A stretch of 5,351 nt of DNA from Desulfotomaculum sp. (lineage in GTDB: Bacteria; Bacillota; Desulfotomaculia; Desulfotomaculales; Ammonificaceae), in NCBI GenBank assembly GCA_012961725.1, contig DTYU01000190.1, forward strand, positions 1-5,351. Direction: 5' to 3'. Position 1 is the stretch's first letter; each line of letters opens with the position of its first letter. Below, piece by piece: positions 1 through 5,295 of this stretch. The notes under the pieces are model-generated. The model saw nothing but the letters and a program-made list of their open reading frames with translations, was not told where the DNA came from and did no database searches. The translations under genes were made by a program, and so were the position numbers.

Positions 1-464
1 ACCAAGTTTTTCGGGCTTGCGGGGCTGCGGCTCGGTGCGCTGGTGGCAGCGCCGGCGGTGGTAGAAAGGGTCAAGGCCCTTCTCCCCCCTGGAACGTGAA
101 CCTGTTGGCACAGGCGGCTGGTGTGGCGGCGGTTGGGGATATCGAATATATTGGGGAGACACGGAGGGTTGTGATGGCGGAGCGGGGGGTTTTGGTTAGG
201 GCACTTGCCGAACTGCCCGGTGTTAAGGTGTTGCCAAGCAGGGCCAATTTTCTGCTACTCGATCTCCGGGGCACAGGGATAGCGGCAGCAGTGACACGCC
301 GGATGGCCGAGAAGCGCATCCTGGTCCGGGACGCGAGTGACTTCCCGGGCTTAGGGGAAGGGTTCGTCCGCGTGGCGGTGCGCCTGCGCCGTGAGAACGA
401 GCGTTTGGTGGAGGCCTTAGAAGACGTGCTGGGGAAAAAAGAAGATCGACGAGCATATCGGTGA
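1..464 (+). CDS. cobD: Threonine-phosphate decarboxylase CobD (aminotransferase class I/II fold), C-terminal part, frameshifted as read
   Basis: This is the C-terminal half of a PLP-dependent fold-type I enzyme; the 5' end lies outside the window. CobD decarboxylates L-threonine-O-3-phosphate to (R)-1-amino-2-propanol phosphate for the cobalamin nucleotide loop. The first codons read TKFFGLAGLRLG, the PLP-lysine motif (K at 4-6), with the phosphate-binding Arg of GLRLG. Downstream come NVNLLAQAA, SRANFLLL, ILVRDASDFPGLG and FVRVAVR, whose last Arg is the usual carboxylate contact. The 'VRD-S-FPGL' signature and the phosphatase next door favour CobD over its close relative HisC, though HisC is not excluded. 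The frame starting at base 1 stops at TGA 97-99. The homology continues in the frame carrying TGG-AAC-GTG from 90 (P-W-N-V-N) to TGA 462-464. One base is therefore missing in the C-run 84-89, or a -1 slip occurs there. A separate start at GTG 96 would leave out the PLP lysine and is not a sensible gene. Confidence 0.8.
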   Translation, partial: QVFRACGAAARCAGGSAGGGRKGQGPSPPWNVNLLAQAAGVAAVGDIEYIGETRRVVMAERGVLVRALAELPGVKVLPSRANFLLLDLRGTGIAAAVTRRMAEKRILVRDASDFPGLGEGFVRVAVRLRRENERLVEALEDVLGKKEDRRAYR

Positions 465-480
465 TTTTTGGGGGAAGGCG

Positions 481-1101
481 ATGGGCTGCCGGATCTACCT
501 GACTCGTCACGGGGAGACGCTCTGGAACCACGCCTTGAAGTACCAGGGCCATACGGACATTGGTCTAAGCGACCGGGGCGTGCGGCAGGCTGAGGCCTTG
601 GCGAAACGCCTTAGCTCCGAGCGGTTTGCTGCTTTTTACGCTTCCGACCTCCGCCGGGCGATGGATACGGCGCGGATCATTGCTGAACCCCACGGCGCGA
701 CGGTTACTCCTGTTTACGACCTTCGGGAGATCAACTTTGGGGAGTGGGAGGGATTGACGCGGGATGAGATCAAAGCCCGCTTTCCGGAGGCCTCTCAGCG
801 GTGGTGGACGGCTCCTTACACGGCACGCGTGCCGGGCGGCGAGACGCTGAAAGAGGTTGGTTTTCGTGCGGTGAGGGCACTCGAGGAGATTGCGCTTAGC
901 CACCCGGAAGAACAGGTGCTGGTCGTCTCTCACGGCGGAACCATCCGGGCGGCCGTAGGGATCTTCCTGCATATGGACCTGAACCAGTACTGGCGGCTAA
1001 AGCAGGATAACGTCGCTTTGAACATTTTGGAAATTTTTGAAAAAGGAAGGGCGATCTTACTTCTTTTTAATGACTGTGCTCACCTAAAAACAATCGATTA
1101 A
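481..1101 (+). CDS. cobC: Alpha-ribazole phosphatase, histidine phosphatase superfamily
   Basis: A 206-residue cytoplasmic phosphatase of the phosphoglycerate-mutase-like histidine phosphatase family. CobC removes the 5'-phosphate of alpha-ribazole-5'-phosphate (or of adenosylcobalamin-5'-phosphate) late in cobalamin assembly. Seen in the sequence: the phospho-acceptor motif LTRHGET (His10), then the S-x-L-x-R-A-x-x-T-A box SDLRRAMDTA (about 55-64), the acid-containing LREINFGEWEG (Glu83) and the second catalytic histidine in VSHGGTIRA (His151). The length is normal and all catalytic residues are present. The ATG at 481 is preceded by GGGGGAAGG, close to the start, and lies 16 nt after the upstream cobD stop, so the two genes are probably co-transcribed. 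The family is certain. The specific substrate rests mainly on the adjacent CobD-like gene, since phosphoglycerate-mutase-like and other phosphatases share the same motifs. No strong plus-strand terminator follows; the hairpin at 1132-1149 has only a distant TTTT on this strand. Confidence 0.85.
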   Translation: MGCRIYLTRHGETLWNHALKYQGHTDIGLSDRGVRQAEALAKRLSSERFAAFYASDLRRAMDTARIIAEPHGATVTPVYDLREINFGEWEGLTRDEIKARFPEASQRWWTAPYTARVPGGETLKEVGFRAVRALEEIALSHPEEQVLVVSHGGTIRAAVGIFLHMDLNQYWRLKQDNVALNILEIFEKGRAILLLFNDCAHLKTID

Positions 1102-1117
1102 AAGCTACAAAAACGGT

Positions 1118-1149
1118 AAAAATAAAAAAAACCGCGGTTAATACCGCGG
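1118..1149 (-). terminator. Rho-independent terminator of the SASP gene
   Basis: On the minus strand CCGCGGT-ATTA-ACCGCGG forms a perfect 7-bp GC-rich stem (1149-1143 with 1138-1132) with a 4-nt loop. It is followed at once by eight T, an A and more T (1131-1118). The promoter-proximal arm encodes the last codons of the SASP (P-R-Y), and the TAA stop lies at 1140-1138 in the loop and stem. On the plus strand the same hairpin is preceded by A8 and followed by AAAGTTTT, so it could act only weakly for the converging cobC. Confidence 0.85.
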
Positions 1150-1458
1150 AAAGTTTTGTTCGGCAAAGCGGATCATGCGGCGGACCATGTTGCCGCCTAT
1201 CTTCCCGCCCATACGGCCGCCCACGGCACCGCAGAGGCGGGCCGGGACGTCTCCCCAGTAGCCTTCGCGGATGAAGCGGTCAAGCCCCAGTTCCGCGGCG
1301 GCTTCGTACTTCATCCGGCGGAGTATTTCGGGGTAGTTCTCGGGGGTGATCGCCGCATGGCCGTAAGTGGGTAAGCCAATCTCATTGGCCACCTCGATTT
1401 TAAATCTGTCTAATGAGGAGGCTGCTTCCGGGACCAAAACTCGCTTTTGGTTCGGCAA
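1138..1458 (-). CDS. Alpha/beta-type small acid-soluble spore protein with a duplicated first helix
   Basis: A 106-residue DNA-binding spore protein. SASPs coat and protect DNA in the forespore and are degraded at germination by the GPR protease. The family signature is clear: RVLVPEA near the N-terminus, a first helix SLDRFKIEVANEIGL (15-29), and a C-terminal GG-x-M-V-R-R-M-I-RFAEQ segment (about 88-101). It is longer than the usual 60-75 residues because the helix-1 pattern recurs at 45-59 (ILRRMKYEAAAELGL) and the glycine segment before the second helix is expanded (GGRMGGKIGG, about 80-89). Both helix copies carry an E-x-A-x-E motif like the GPR cleavage site. The start is TTG at 1458, chosen for the strong GGAGGTG seven bases upstream and because the family homology begins right after it. 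It ends in its own terminator. SASP genes are normally forespore sigma-G genes; I found no convincing sigma-G promoter. The gene stands alone, convergent with cobC and divergent from the methyltransferase. Confidence 0.9.
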   Translation of the reverse strand: MPNQKRVLVPEAASSLDRFKIEVANEIGLPTYGHAAITPENYPEILRRMKYEAAAELGLDRFIREGYWGDVPARLCGAVGGRMGGKIGGNMVRRMIRFAEQNFPRY

Positions 1459-1465
1459 AGGGCAA

Positions 1466-1472
1466 CACCTCC
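1466..1472 (-). promoter_or_regulatory. Shine-Dalgarno of the SASP gene, supporting a TTG start
   Basis: The minus-strand sequence GGAGGTG lies 7 nt before TTG 1458-1456. It is a near-perfect anti-16S match at ideal spacing, and it fixes the non-ATG start since no in-frame ATG fits. Confidence 0.8.
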
Positions 1473-1524
1473 GTTCTTATTCTTCCCGCGGGCCGCAACT
1501 GGAAATACAGGCCATTTTATTCGC

Positions 1525-1554
1525 TTGGAGGTTTATTTTTCCAAAAAATATAGT
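1525..1554 (+). promoter_or_regulatory. Possible sigma-A promoter for the restriction-modification cassette
   Basis: The 186-nt gap between the SASP start and the methyltransferase start holds TATAGT at 1549-1554, a good -10 match. Eighteen bases upstream is TTGGAG (1525-1530), a poor -35. It lies in an AT-rich stretch in the right orientation, and a transcript would start near 1561. This is only a candidate. A minus-strand promoter for the SASP gene must also lie in this gap but is not recognisable. Confidence 0.3.
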
Positions 1555-1644
1555 GAGGGCCTCCATTTTTGTGGAAGGAGAACAAACGATTGGTGTGGAA
1601 TCAAACTTAAGCGAACGTTAAATTAGCACCAAAGGGATGAGTAG

Positions 1645-3699
1645 ATGCCCGTCCCGGTTCAGCAAGTCTTCTCTTTTCTAAATTTTGATCCTGATAAAGA
1701 CGGGGTGCCGGTAGTACCTATTGACGAAACGTTTCCTGAAGAGGCGGCTAACGAATTGGCCTCGCTTGAATCCTTCAACAAGCACCTTTACCGGCCTAAT
1801 ACCTATTTGCATAAATGGTGGGCGCGTCGTTCCGGCACTACGTTTCGCTATATTCTTAAACAATTGGTGGCTGACCCGGCCAAGCGCGATTTTTACGAGC
1901 CCGGCGGTTTAGAGGGCAAAATTATCCTTGACCCGCTGATGGGCGGTGGCACAACTCTTCACGAAGCCGTTCGTATGGGCGCGAACGTCATCGGTGTAGA
2001 TATTGATCCGATCCCTGTCTTGCAGGTGAGAGCATCACTGAACTGGATTCCGGTGGAGCAAAAAATAAAAGCCTTCAAATTGTTTTTTAATGCCTTGCAT
2101 AACGTCCTGTACTCCTTCTATCAAACGCGCTGCCCGGTCTGCCAAGAGTTGTCCGAGGTTCAGTTTGTATTGTACGGGCTGCGCCGCAGATGCGGATGTC
2201 GCGAGGTCCTGTTTGTTGACAATCTTGTTTTGCGGGAAAATAACAATAAACCGAGTATAAAGCTTTGTGGGGTATGCGGAGAGGTTTATGGCACTGCAGA
2301 GGTTCATTGTAACGGTGGGCACGTAGAGGCAGCGATTCTCACTAAAGGCCAAGTTAAGTGTGGGATATGCTATTCCCCATTTCAAGATATCCTTGAAGAA
2401 CCTTTTCCTCAGCGTTATCGTCCGTTAGTGATAGTGGGAGTATGCCCGGCTCATAGTCAATTCTTTAAGCGCCTGGACGAAGACGATCGGGAAAGACTGA
2501 AGTATATTGAGATGACAGTGAGGAATTTGCACTTTTTGGAACTTCATGGATTCAATATTCCGACCGGTCCTAAGTCAGATGATTTGCACCGGCGGAACAT
2601 CCGCAGCTTTTTAGAACTGTTTACACCGCGCCAGCTTATCTATTTGCATACCGCAATTCGCCTTCTGGCTGATTTTCCGCCAGATAAGCGGTTATGGTTA
2701 TCATTGTTGATTTCAACCTCGTTAGAGTTTAATTCTCTATTGTGCGGCTACAAAGGTGTTGATCGACGGCGGCCTGGGGCTATCCGCCACGTCTTTTCTC
2801 ACCATGCCTATTCTTTTCCCTATACTGCCTTAGAGAATAACCCTGTTTTTACAGGAAAGACCTCAGGGACGTTACGCAGGCTTTTCTTTGACCGCGTTGC
2901 AAGAGGCGGTCGCTGGGCAATGCTTCCCACCGAGCGACGAATCGTTAACGGTAAAACGATTGAGGTGAAAATCCATGGAGAAGTGGATGGCGGGCAGGCG
3001 GTCATCTCGTTTGATATGTTGCGGGAGGGTGACAGGCGTTTTTATGTCTTCCAGGGGGATTCGAGGCAACTTCCCCTCCCCGACGAGTCTGTAGACTATG
3101 TCGTCACCGACCCGCCGTATTATGATAATGTACAGTATAGCGATCTTTCGAACTTCTTTAGGGTTTGGCTCAGGTTGTTCTTGCCCGAGGAAGCCGATTG
3201 GCGTTATGATCAGTACGCCTCGGCGGTATTTGAAGGGGAAGATTCTCAGGCGGGCAAATATGCGGCAGCGCTCGCGCAGATCTGGGAAGAATGTGCCCGC
3301 GTTGTAAAAAAAGAAACCGGAAGATTGGTCTTTACTTTTCACCACTTTAAACCGGAAGCTTGGGCTGAATTGACAATTTCCTTGAAGCGGGCTGGCTTTG
3401 TGCTACTCAACCGGTATGTGGTTCTTTCCGAGAACCCTACCTCGGTACATATCAGAACGCTTAAAGCCCTTAAACACGATGTCATTTTAGTGCTCAGGCC
3501 GAATTCAGCCAATAGCGAACGCCCTCAATGGTCCGAGCCCTCCCGGATTGAGCAGATGGACAGTTATGCCTTTTCCCGTGATTGTGGTGCGGCGTTAGGC
3601 TGGTTTTTAAACGCTGAGTTAAGTGAAGAACAGATCCATAGCAAGTGGAAGAACCTGCTTGTTGGGGGAGGGAGGAATAATGACAAAGCATCCGGCTGA
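1645..3699 (+). CDS. DNA methyltransferase (N6-adenine/N4-cytosine type) with zinc-ribbon-like insert; modification subunit of a type II R-M system
   Basis: A 684-residue SAM-dependent DNA amino-methyltransferase resembling the zinc-ribbon adenine-specific methylases (COG1743/DUF1156-like). Order: HKWWARR (56-62), a hallmark of that group; SAM-binding motif I DPLMGGGTT (96-104); acidic GVDIDP (117-122); a long cysteine-rich insert; GDSRQLPLPDESVD (471-484); catalytic motif IV TDPPYYDNVQYSDLSNFF (488-505, DPPY at 489-492). The order motif I, insert, motif IV matches the alpha class, so the insert is the likely target-recognition region. It holds cysteine pairs C163/C166, C183/C185, C208/C211, C239/C242, plus C222 and C267, plausibly binding zinc. 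The ATG at 1645 follows an in-frame TAG directly, so the start cannot be further upstream; a modest AAAGGG lies 8 nt before it. The last 20 nt overlap the nuclease gene. DPPY leaves N6-adenine or N4-cytosine open; the NotI-like partner may cut a GC-only site, which would favour N4-cytosine. The specificity cannot be read from the sequence. Confidence 0.88.
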   Translation: MPVPVQQVFSFLNFDPDKDGVPVVPIDETFPEEAANELASLESFNKHLYRPNTYLHKWWARRSGTTFRYILKQLVADPAKRDFYEPGGLEGKIILDPLMGGGTTLHEAVRMGANVIGVDIDPIPVLQVRASLNWIPVEQKIKAFKLFFNALHNVLYSFYQTRCPVCQELSEVQFVLYGLRRRCGCREVLFVDNLVLRENNNKPSIKLCGVCGEVYGTAEVHCNGGHVEAAILTKGQVKCGICYSPFQDILEEPFPQRYRPLVIVGVCPAHSQFFKRLDEDDRERLKYIEMTVRNLHFLELHGFNIPTGPKSDDLHRRNIRSFLELFTPRQLIYLHTAIRLLADFPPDKRLWLSLLISTSLEFNSLLCGYKGVDRRRPGAIRHVFSHHAYSFPYTALENNPVFTGKTSGTLRRLFFDRVARGGRWAMLPTERRIVNGKTIEVKIHGEVDGGQAVISFDMLREGDRRFYVFQGDSRQLPLPDESVDYVVTDPPYYDNVQYSDLSNFFRVWLRLFLPEEADWRYDQYASAVFEGEDSQAGKYAAALAQIWEECARVVKKETGRLVFTFHHFKPEAWAELTISLKRAGFVLLNRYVVLSENPTSVHIRTLKALKHDVILVLRPNSANSERPQWSEPSRIEQMDSYAFSRDCGAALGWFLNAELSEEQIHSKWKNLLVGGGRNNDKASG
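3671..3675 (+). promoter_or_regulatory. Shine-Dalgarno inside the methyltransferase gene, fixing the nuclease start
   Basis: GGAGG lies four bases before ATG 3680, within a purine run that begins at about 3664. The nuclease frame stays open further upstream, to 3623, but that part only shadows the methyltransferase. The ATG with this site is therefore the sensible start and gives a 20-nt overlap, suggesting translational coupling. Confidence 0.7.
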
Positions 3700-4516
3700 A
3701 GTGTTTGGGTATCCGATAGACGTAACCTCGGTTCAATCCAGAGAAGACCAAAAAAGGCATTGGTGTCCTTTTGTAGGCCTGAAGTGCAACAAGAAGAGCC
3801 GGCTTGTTCCGTATCCGATGGGAGTCTGCTCTGTTCAGTATGGGGATAAGGCGATAGCGTTGTGTCCCCGAAGGTTTTTACAGGATAGTGTGATCTTTAA
3901 GGATATTGCGGATCACTATTTCAACGACCTCAATAATCTATCGCTTTTTGGTGAGATTGGCTTGACTAACGTAGGGACGTTTGACTACGTGATGGTTAAG
4001 CATAAGCCCTTAAGCAGCGATATAGAGGATTTCGTTATTATTGAGTTTCAGACAGCGCAAACTACAGCGACAGGAAAACTGGTGGGAGCACTTGAGGATT
4101 TTGTGCAGGGGAAAGACGTTGCCGGTGGGAGTTATGGATTTGGGCTGAATTTAGCCGACATTTGGAAGCGTTCTTTTACCCAAATCCTGAACAAAGGGAT
4201 AATCCTCGAACACTGGGGTCATAGGATTTACTGGGTCGTGCAAGAGCCTGTCTACCAGGATTTTCTCGATCGGTATAATCTGAACGGGATGGGCTACAAG
4301 CCTGGAAATAAAATCATCTTCACGACATACGATCTAAGACGTGCTGGTGACAAGTGCGAATTGTTCCAGACGAGAATCGAGTCGTCCACCACCGACAATT
4401 TATTTAGGGCTTTCCGCAATAACCCGAACATTCCTTCTAAAGATGCGTTCGTCGAAAAGTTAGGGCGCAAACTCAAAGCGCGAATGGAGTTGAAACTGCA
4501 GCTTGGCCGGATGTAA
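3680..4516 (+). CDS. NotI-like type II restriction endonuclease
   Basis: A 278-residue protein that I recognise as related to the rare-cutter NotI family (PF12183), an assignment from pattern, not from a search. In NotI a four-cysteine metal site near the N-terminus helps bind DNA, and cleavage uses a PD-(D/E)xK-type fold with an E-x-Q variant. Here the N-terminal part has C29 (in HWCPF), C36 (KCNKKS), C50 (PMGVCSV) and C62 (ALCPRRF). The nuclease core follows: GEIGL (Glu92), TFDYVMV (Asp102) and VIIEFQTAQ (Glu122-x-Gln124), giving D-x19-E-x-Q with Gln in place of the usual Lys. The C-terminal half (WKRSFTQIL, IYWVVQEP) is unassigned. It is shorter than NotI (383 residues), so the specificity may differ. 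There is no signal peptide or membrane segment. It overlaps the methyltransferase by 20 nt and is made after it, the safe order for a restriction system. The frame is intact and the candidate active-site residues are present, so it may be active. Confidence 0.8.
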   Translation: MTKHPAEVFGYPIDVTSVQSREDQKRHWCPFVGLKCNKKSRLVPYPMGVCSVQYGDKAIALCPRRFLQDSVIFKDIADHYFNDLNNLSLFGEIGLTNVGTFDYVMVKHKPLSSDIEDFVIIEFQTAQTTATGKLVGALEDFVQGKDVAGGSYGFGLNLADIWKRSFTQILNKGIILEHWGHRIYWVVQEPVYQDFLDRYNLNGMGYKPGNKIIFTTYDLRRAGDKCELFQTRIESSTTDNLFRAFRNNPNIPSKDAFVEKLGRKLKARMELKLQLGRM

Positions 4517-4712
4517 AAGAGATATCTTCTGGCTGCAAGCTACTCGCAGAAGTTATGTCAGTTTCCTGTTTTTAGCGTATTCTTGGTTTACGTGTACTGG
4601 GACGCCGAGTTGAGTCCTATCTCCACTATTCCTGCCAAACAATGAACCTGCTTCACCGCCTCGTGGGCATAAAGGAACAAGTTCGGTCAGTTACAGGAAA
4701 AGACATTGGCGC
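4517..4712. other. Intergenic region with a long imperfect inverted repeat, no convincing gene
   Basis: About 196 nt separate the nuclease stop from the end of the converging PilZ gene. A minus-strand frame is open for 45 codons from 4690 to the TAA at 4555-4553 but has no ATG, no GTG and no ribosome binding site. A plus-strand frame with ATG at 4642 runs to 4806 into the PilZ antisense and also lacks a ribosome binding site. A 6-bp hairpin CTTCTG/CAGAAG (4526-4531 and 4547-4552, 15-nt loop) follows the nuclease gene but has no T-run, so it is at best a weak terminator. I cannot name a gene here. Confidence 0.5.
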
Positions 4713-4732
4713 TCAGGCGCTTGCAAGCAGCC
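4531..4732. repeat. Imperfect inverted repeat, arms of about 40 nt
   Basis: The left arm 4531-4569 pairs with the right arm 4693-4732. ATGTC (4555-4559) and TTTCCTGT (4562-4569) match GACAT (4702-4706) and ACAGGAAA (4693-4700), 13 bp broken only by a small bulge. Further out, GGCTGC (4531-4536) and AAGC (4537-4540) match GCAGCC (4727-4732) and GCTT (4719-4722). The middle of the arms does not pair. The right arm reaches into the 3' end of the PilZ gene. Confidence 0.45.
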
Positions 4733-5066
4733 GGCTCTGGATGAAGCTCCCTAATTTTCTCAGGATTTCTTCTTCCGGGTCGAGGAACTGGATTCTGGTG
4801 GCGTAAATCATGTTCTTTGCCACCTCTTTTGAGTCCAAAACCTTCCCTGTGAGCTTGACCCGCTCACGTACAAAAGGAAACCGCAGCATCAGCTCGAGGT
4901 CGCTATGAGGGGCATACTGCCTGCTGGCGGTTATGAACATCCCTCCCTGGCTGATGTTCTGCGTCAGGCTGAGCTCATAGGTGCCGCCGCTGTCTTTGAC
5001 GCGGTGGCTGACGACAAAGCCGATGGTGAGCCGCGGGTGCCTTCTTCTCTCCGGGCCGTTGTACAT
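4713..5066 (-). CDS. Stand-alone PilZ domain protein, probable cyclic-di-GMP receptor
   Basis: A 117-residue cytoplasmic protein consisting of one PilZ domain. Such domains bind c-di-GMP and change shape to control motility, surface attachment or secretion through a partner protein. Both ligand motifs are intact: ERRRHPR near the N-terminus gives R-x3-R (Arg8 and Arg12), and NISQGG (37-42) gives (D/N)-x-S-x-x-G. The beta-barrel strands continue through DLELMLRFPF, VKLTGKVLDS and ATRIQFLD, and a C-terminal helix EEEILRKLGSFIQSRL follows. The start at 5066 is chosen over an ATG at 5102 because GGAGGTGAT sits directly before it and the domain starts at once. The 12 extra residues of the longer form would be translated from that ribosome binding site. 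No neighbour tells which process it controls. A sigma-D-like promoter upstream hints at the motility regulon. There is no membrane segment or second domain. Confidence 0.88.
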   Translation of the reverse strand: MYNGPERRRHPRLTIGFVVSHRVKDSGGTYELSLTQNISQGGMFITASRQYAPHSDLELMLRFPFVRERVKLTGKVLDSKEVAKNMIYATRIQFLDPEEEILRKLGSFIQSRLLASA

Positions 5067-5070
5067 CAGG

Positions 5071-5079
5071 ATCACCTCC
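5071..5079 (-). promoter_or_regulatory. Strong Shine-Dalgarno of the PilZ gene
   Basis: The minus strand reads GGAGGTGAT then CCTG then ATG, complementary to the 16S rRNA 3' end over nine bases. The GGAGG core is eight bases from the start, which decides for the start at 5066. Confidence 0.85.
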
Positions 5080-5087
5080 CTAAAGCT

Positions 5088-5115
5088 ACATCGGAAATGC
5101 ATGACCGACTCTTTA
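5088..5115 (-). promoter_or_regulatory. Possible sigma-D (flagellar/motility) promoter of the PilZ gene
   Basis: On the minus strand TAAA (5115-5112), then 16 nt, then TCCGATGT (5095-5088) resembles the sigma-D consensus TAAA-N15-GCCGATAT, with six of eight -10 bases matching. The start would fall near 5081, giving a very short leader just before the ribosome binding site, which is a point against it. An alternative sigma-A-like pair is TTTACT (5145-5140) with TATAGG (5123-5118), 16-nt spacer. Confidence 0.35.
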
Positions 5116-5128
5116 CCCCTATAAAGAA

Positions 5129-5153
5129 AATTTTGCCTAAGTAAAGCAAAATT
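5129..5153. repeat. Perfect 8-bp inverted repeat AATTTTGC/GCAAAATT upstream of the PilZ gene
   Basis: AATTTTGC (5129-5136) and GCAAAATT (5146-5153) are separated by 9 nt. The repeat covers the -35 of the alternative sigma-A-like promoter, so it could be an operator. It has no T-run beyond the stem and is unlikely to be a terminator. Confidence 0.5.
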
Positions 5154-5281
5154 CTGGGCCTGGGCAACGGACTCGAGTTCCGCAAACGTCTCGCAGAGAC
5201 TCAGGCTTTTGGTGTTGACTGGGAAGGATAACCGCAGGGTGGTGCGGAAGTAAAGCAGGAGTTTTTTGAGCGCGGGTGAGT

Positions 5282-5287
5282 GAGGGG
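5282..5287 (+). promoter_or_regulatory. Ribosome binding site of the partial downstream gene
   Basis: GAGGGG lies eight bases before ATG 5296. An in-frame TGA at 5281-5283 rules out any start further upstream. Confidence 0.6.
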
Positions 5288-5295
5288 TCGACAGG

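Noticed and set aside
223..972. Minus-strand open frames at 223-552 and 565-972
   Set aside because: Both are antisense to cobD and cobC, rich in Pro/Arg/Ser as expected of GC-rich shadows, and have no recognisable motif.
949..1220. Near matches to the NotI site GCGGCCGC at 949-956 (GCGGCCGT) and 1213-1220 (ACGGCCGC)
   Set aside because: An 8-bp site is expected to be absent from 5 kb by chance, so its absence says nothing about self-protection, and the specificity of this nuclease is unknown.
1367..1621. Plus-strand open frame of 84 codons across the SASP 5' end and the gap
   Set aside because: It is largely antisense to the well-supported SASP gene, has no family resemblance, and ends before the methyltransferase without coupling to it.
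2035..3345. Minus-strand open frames at 2035-2385 and 2872-3345, and a plus-strand one at 3098-3307
   Set aside because: All lie inside the methyltransferase gene, whose motifs in the main frame are convincing; no independent ribosome binding site or family match.
4526..4552. CTTCTG/CAGAAG hairpin as a terminator of the R-M cassette
   Set aside because: Short stem, 15-nt loop and no T-run directly after it; mentioned only as weak structure.
4642..4806. Plus-strand frame with ATG at 4642 (54 codons)
   Set aside because: No Shine-Dalgarno, half of it is antisense to the PilZ 3' end, and the sequence resembles no family I know.
5188..5200. Small hairpin GTCTC-GCA-GAGAC between the PilZ and fumarase genes
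   Set aside because: Five base pairs, no T-run and no match to a known RNA element; likely chance.
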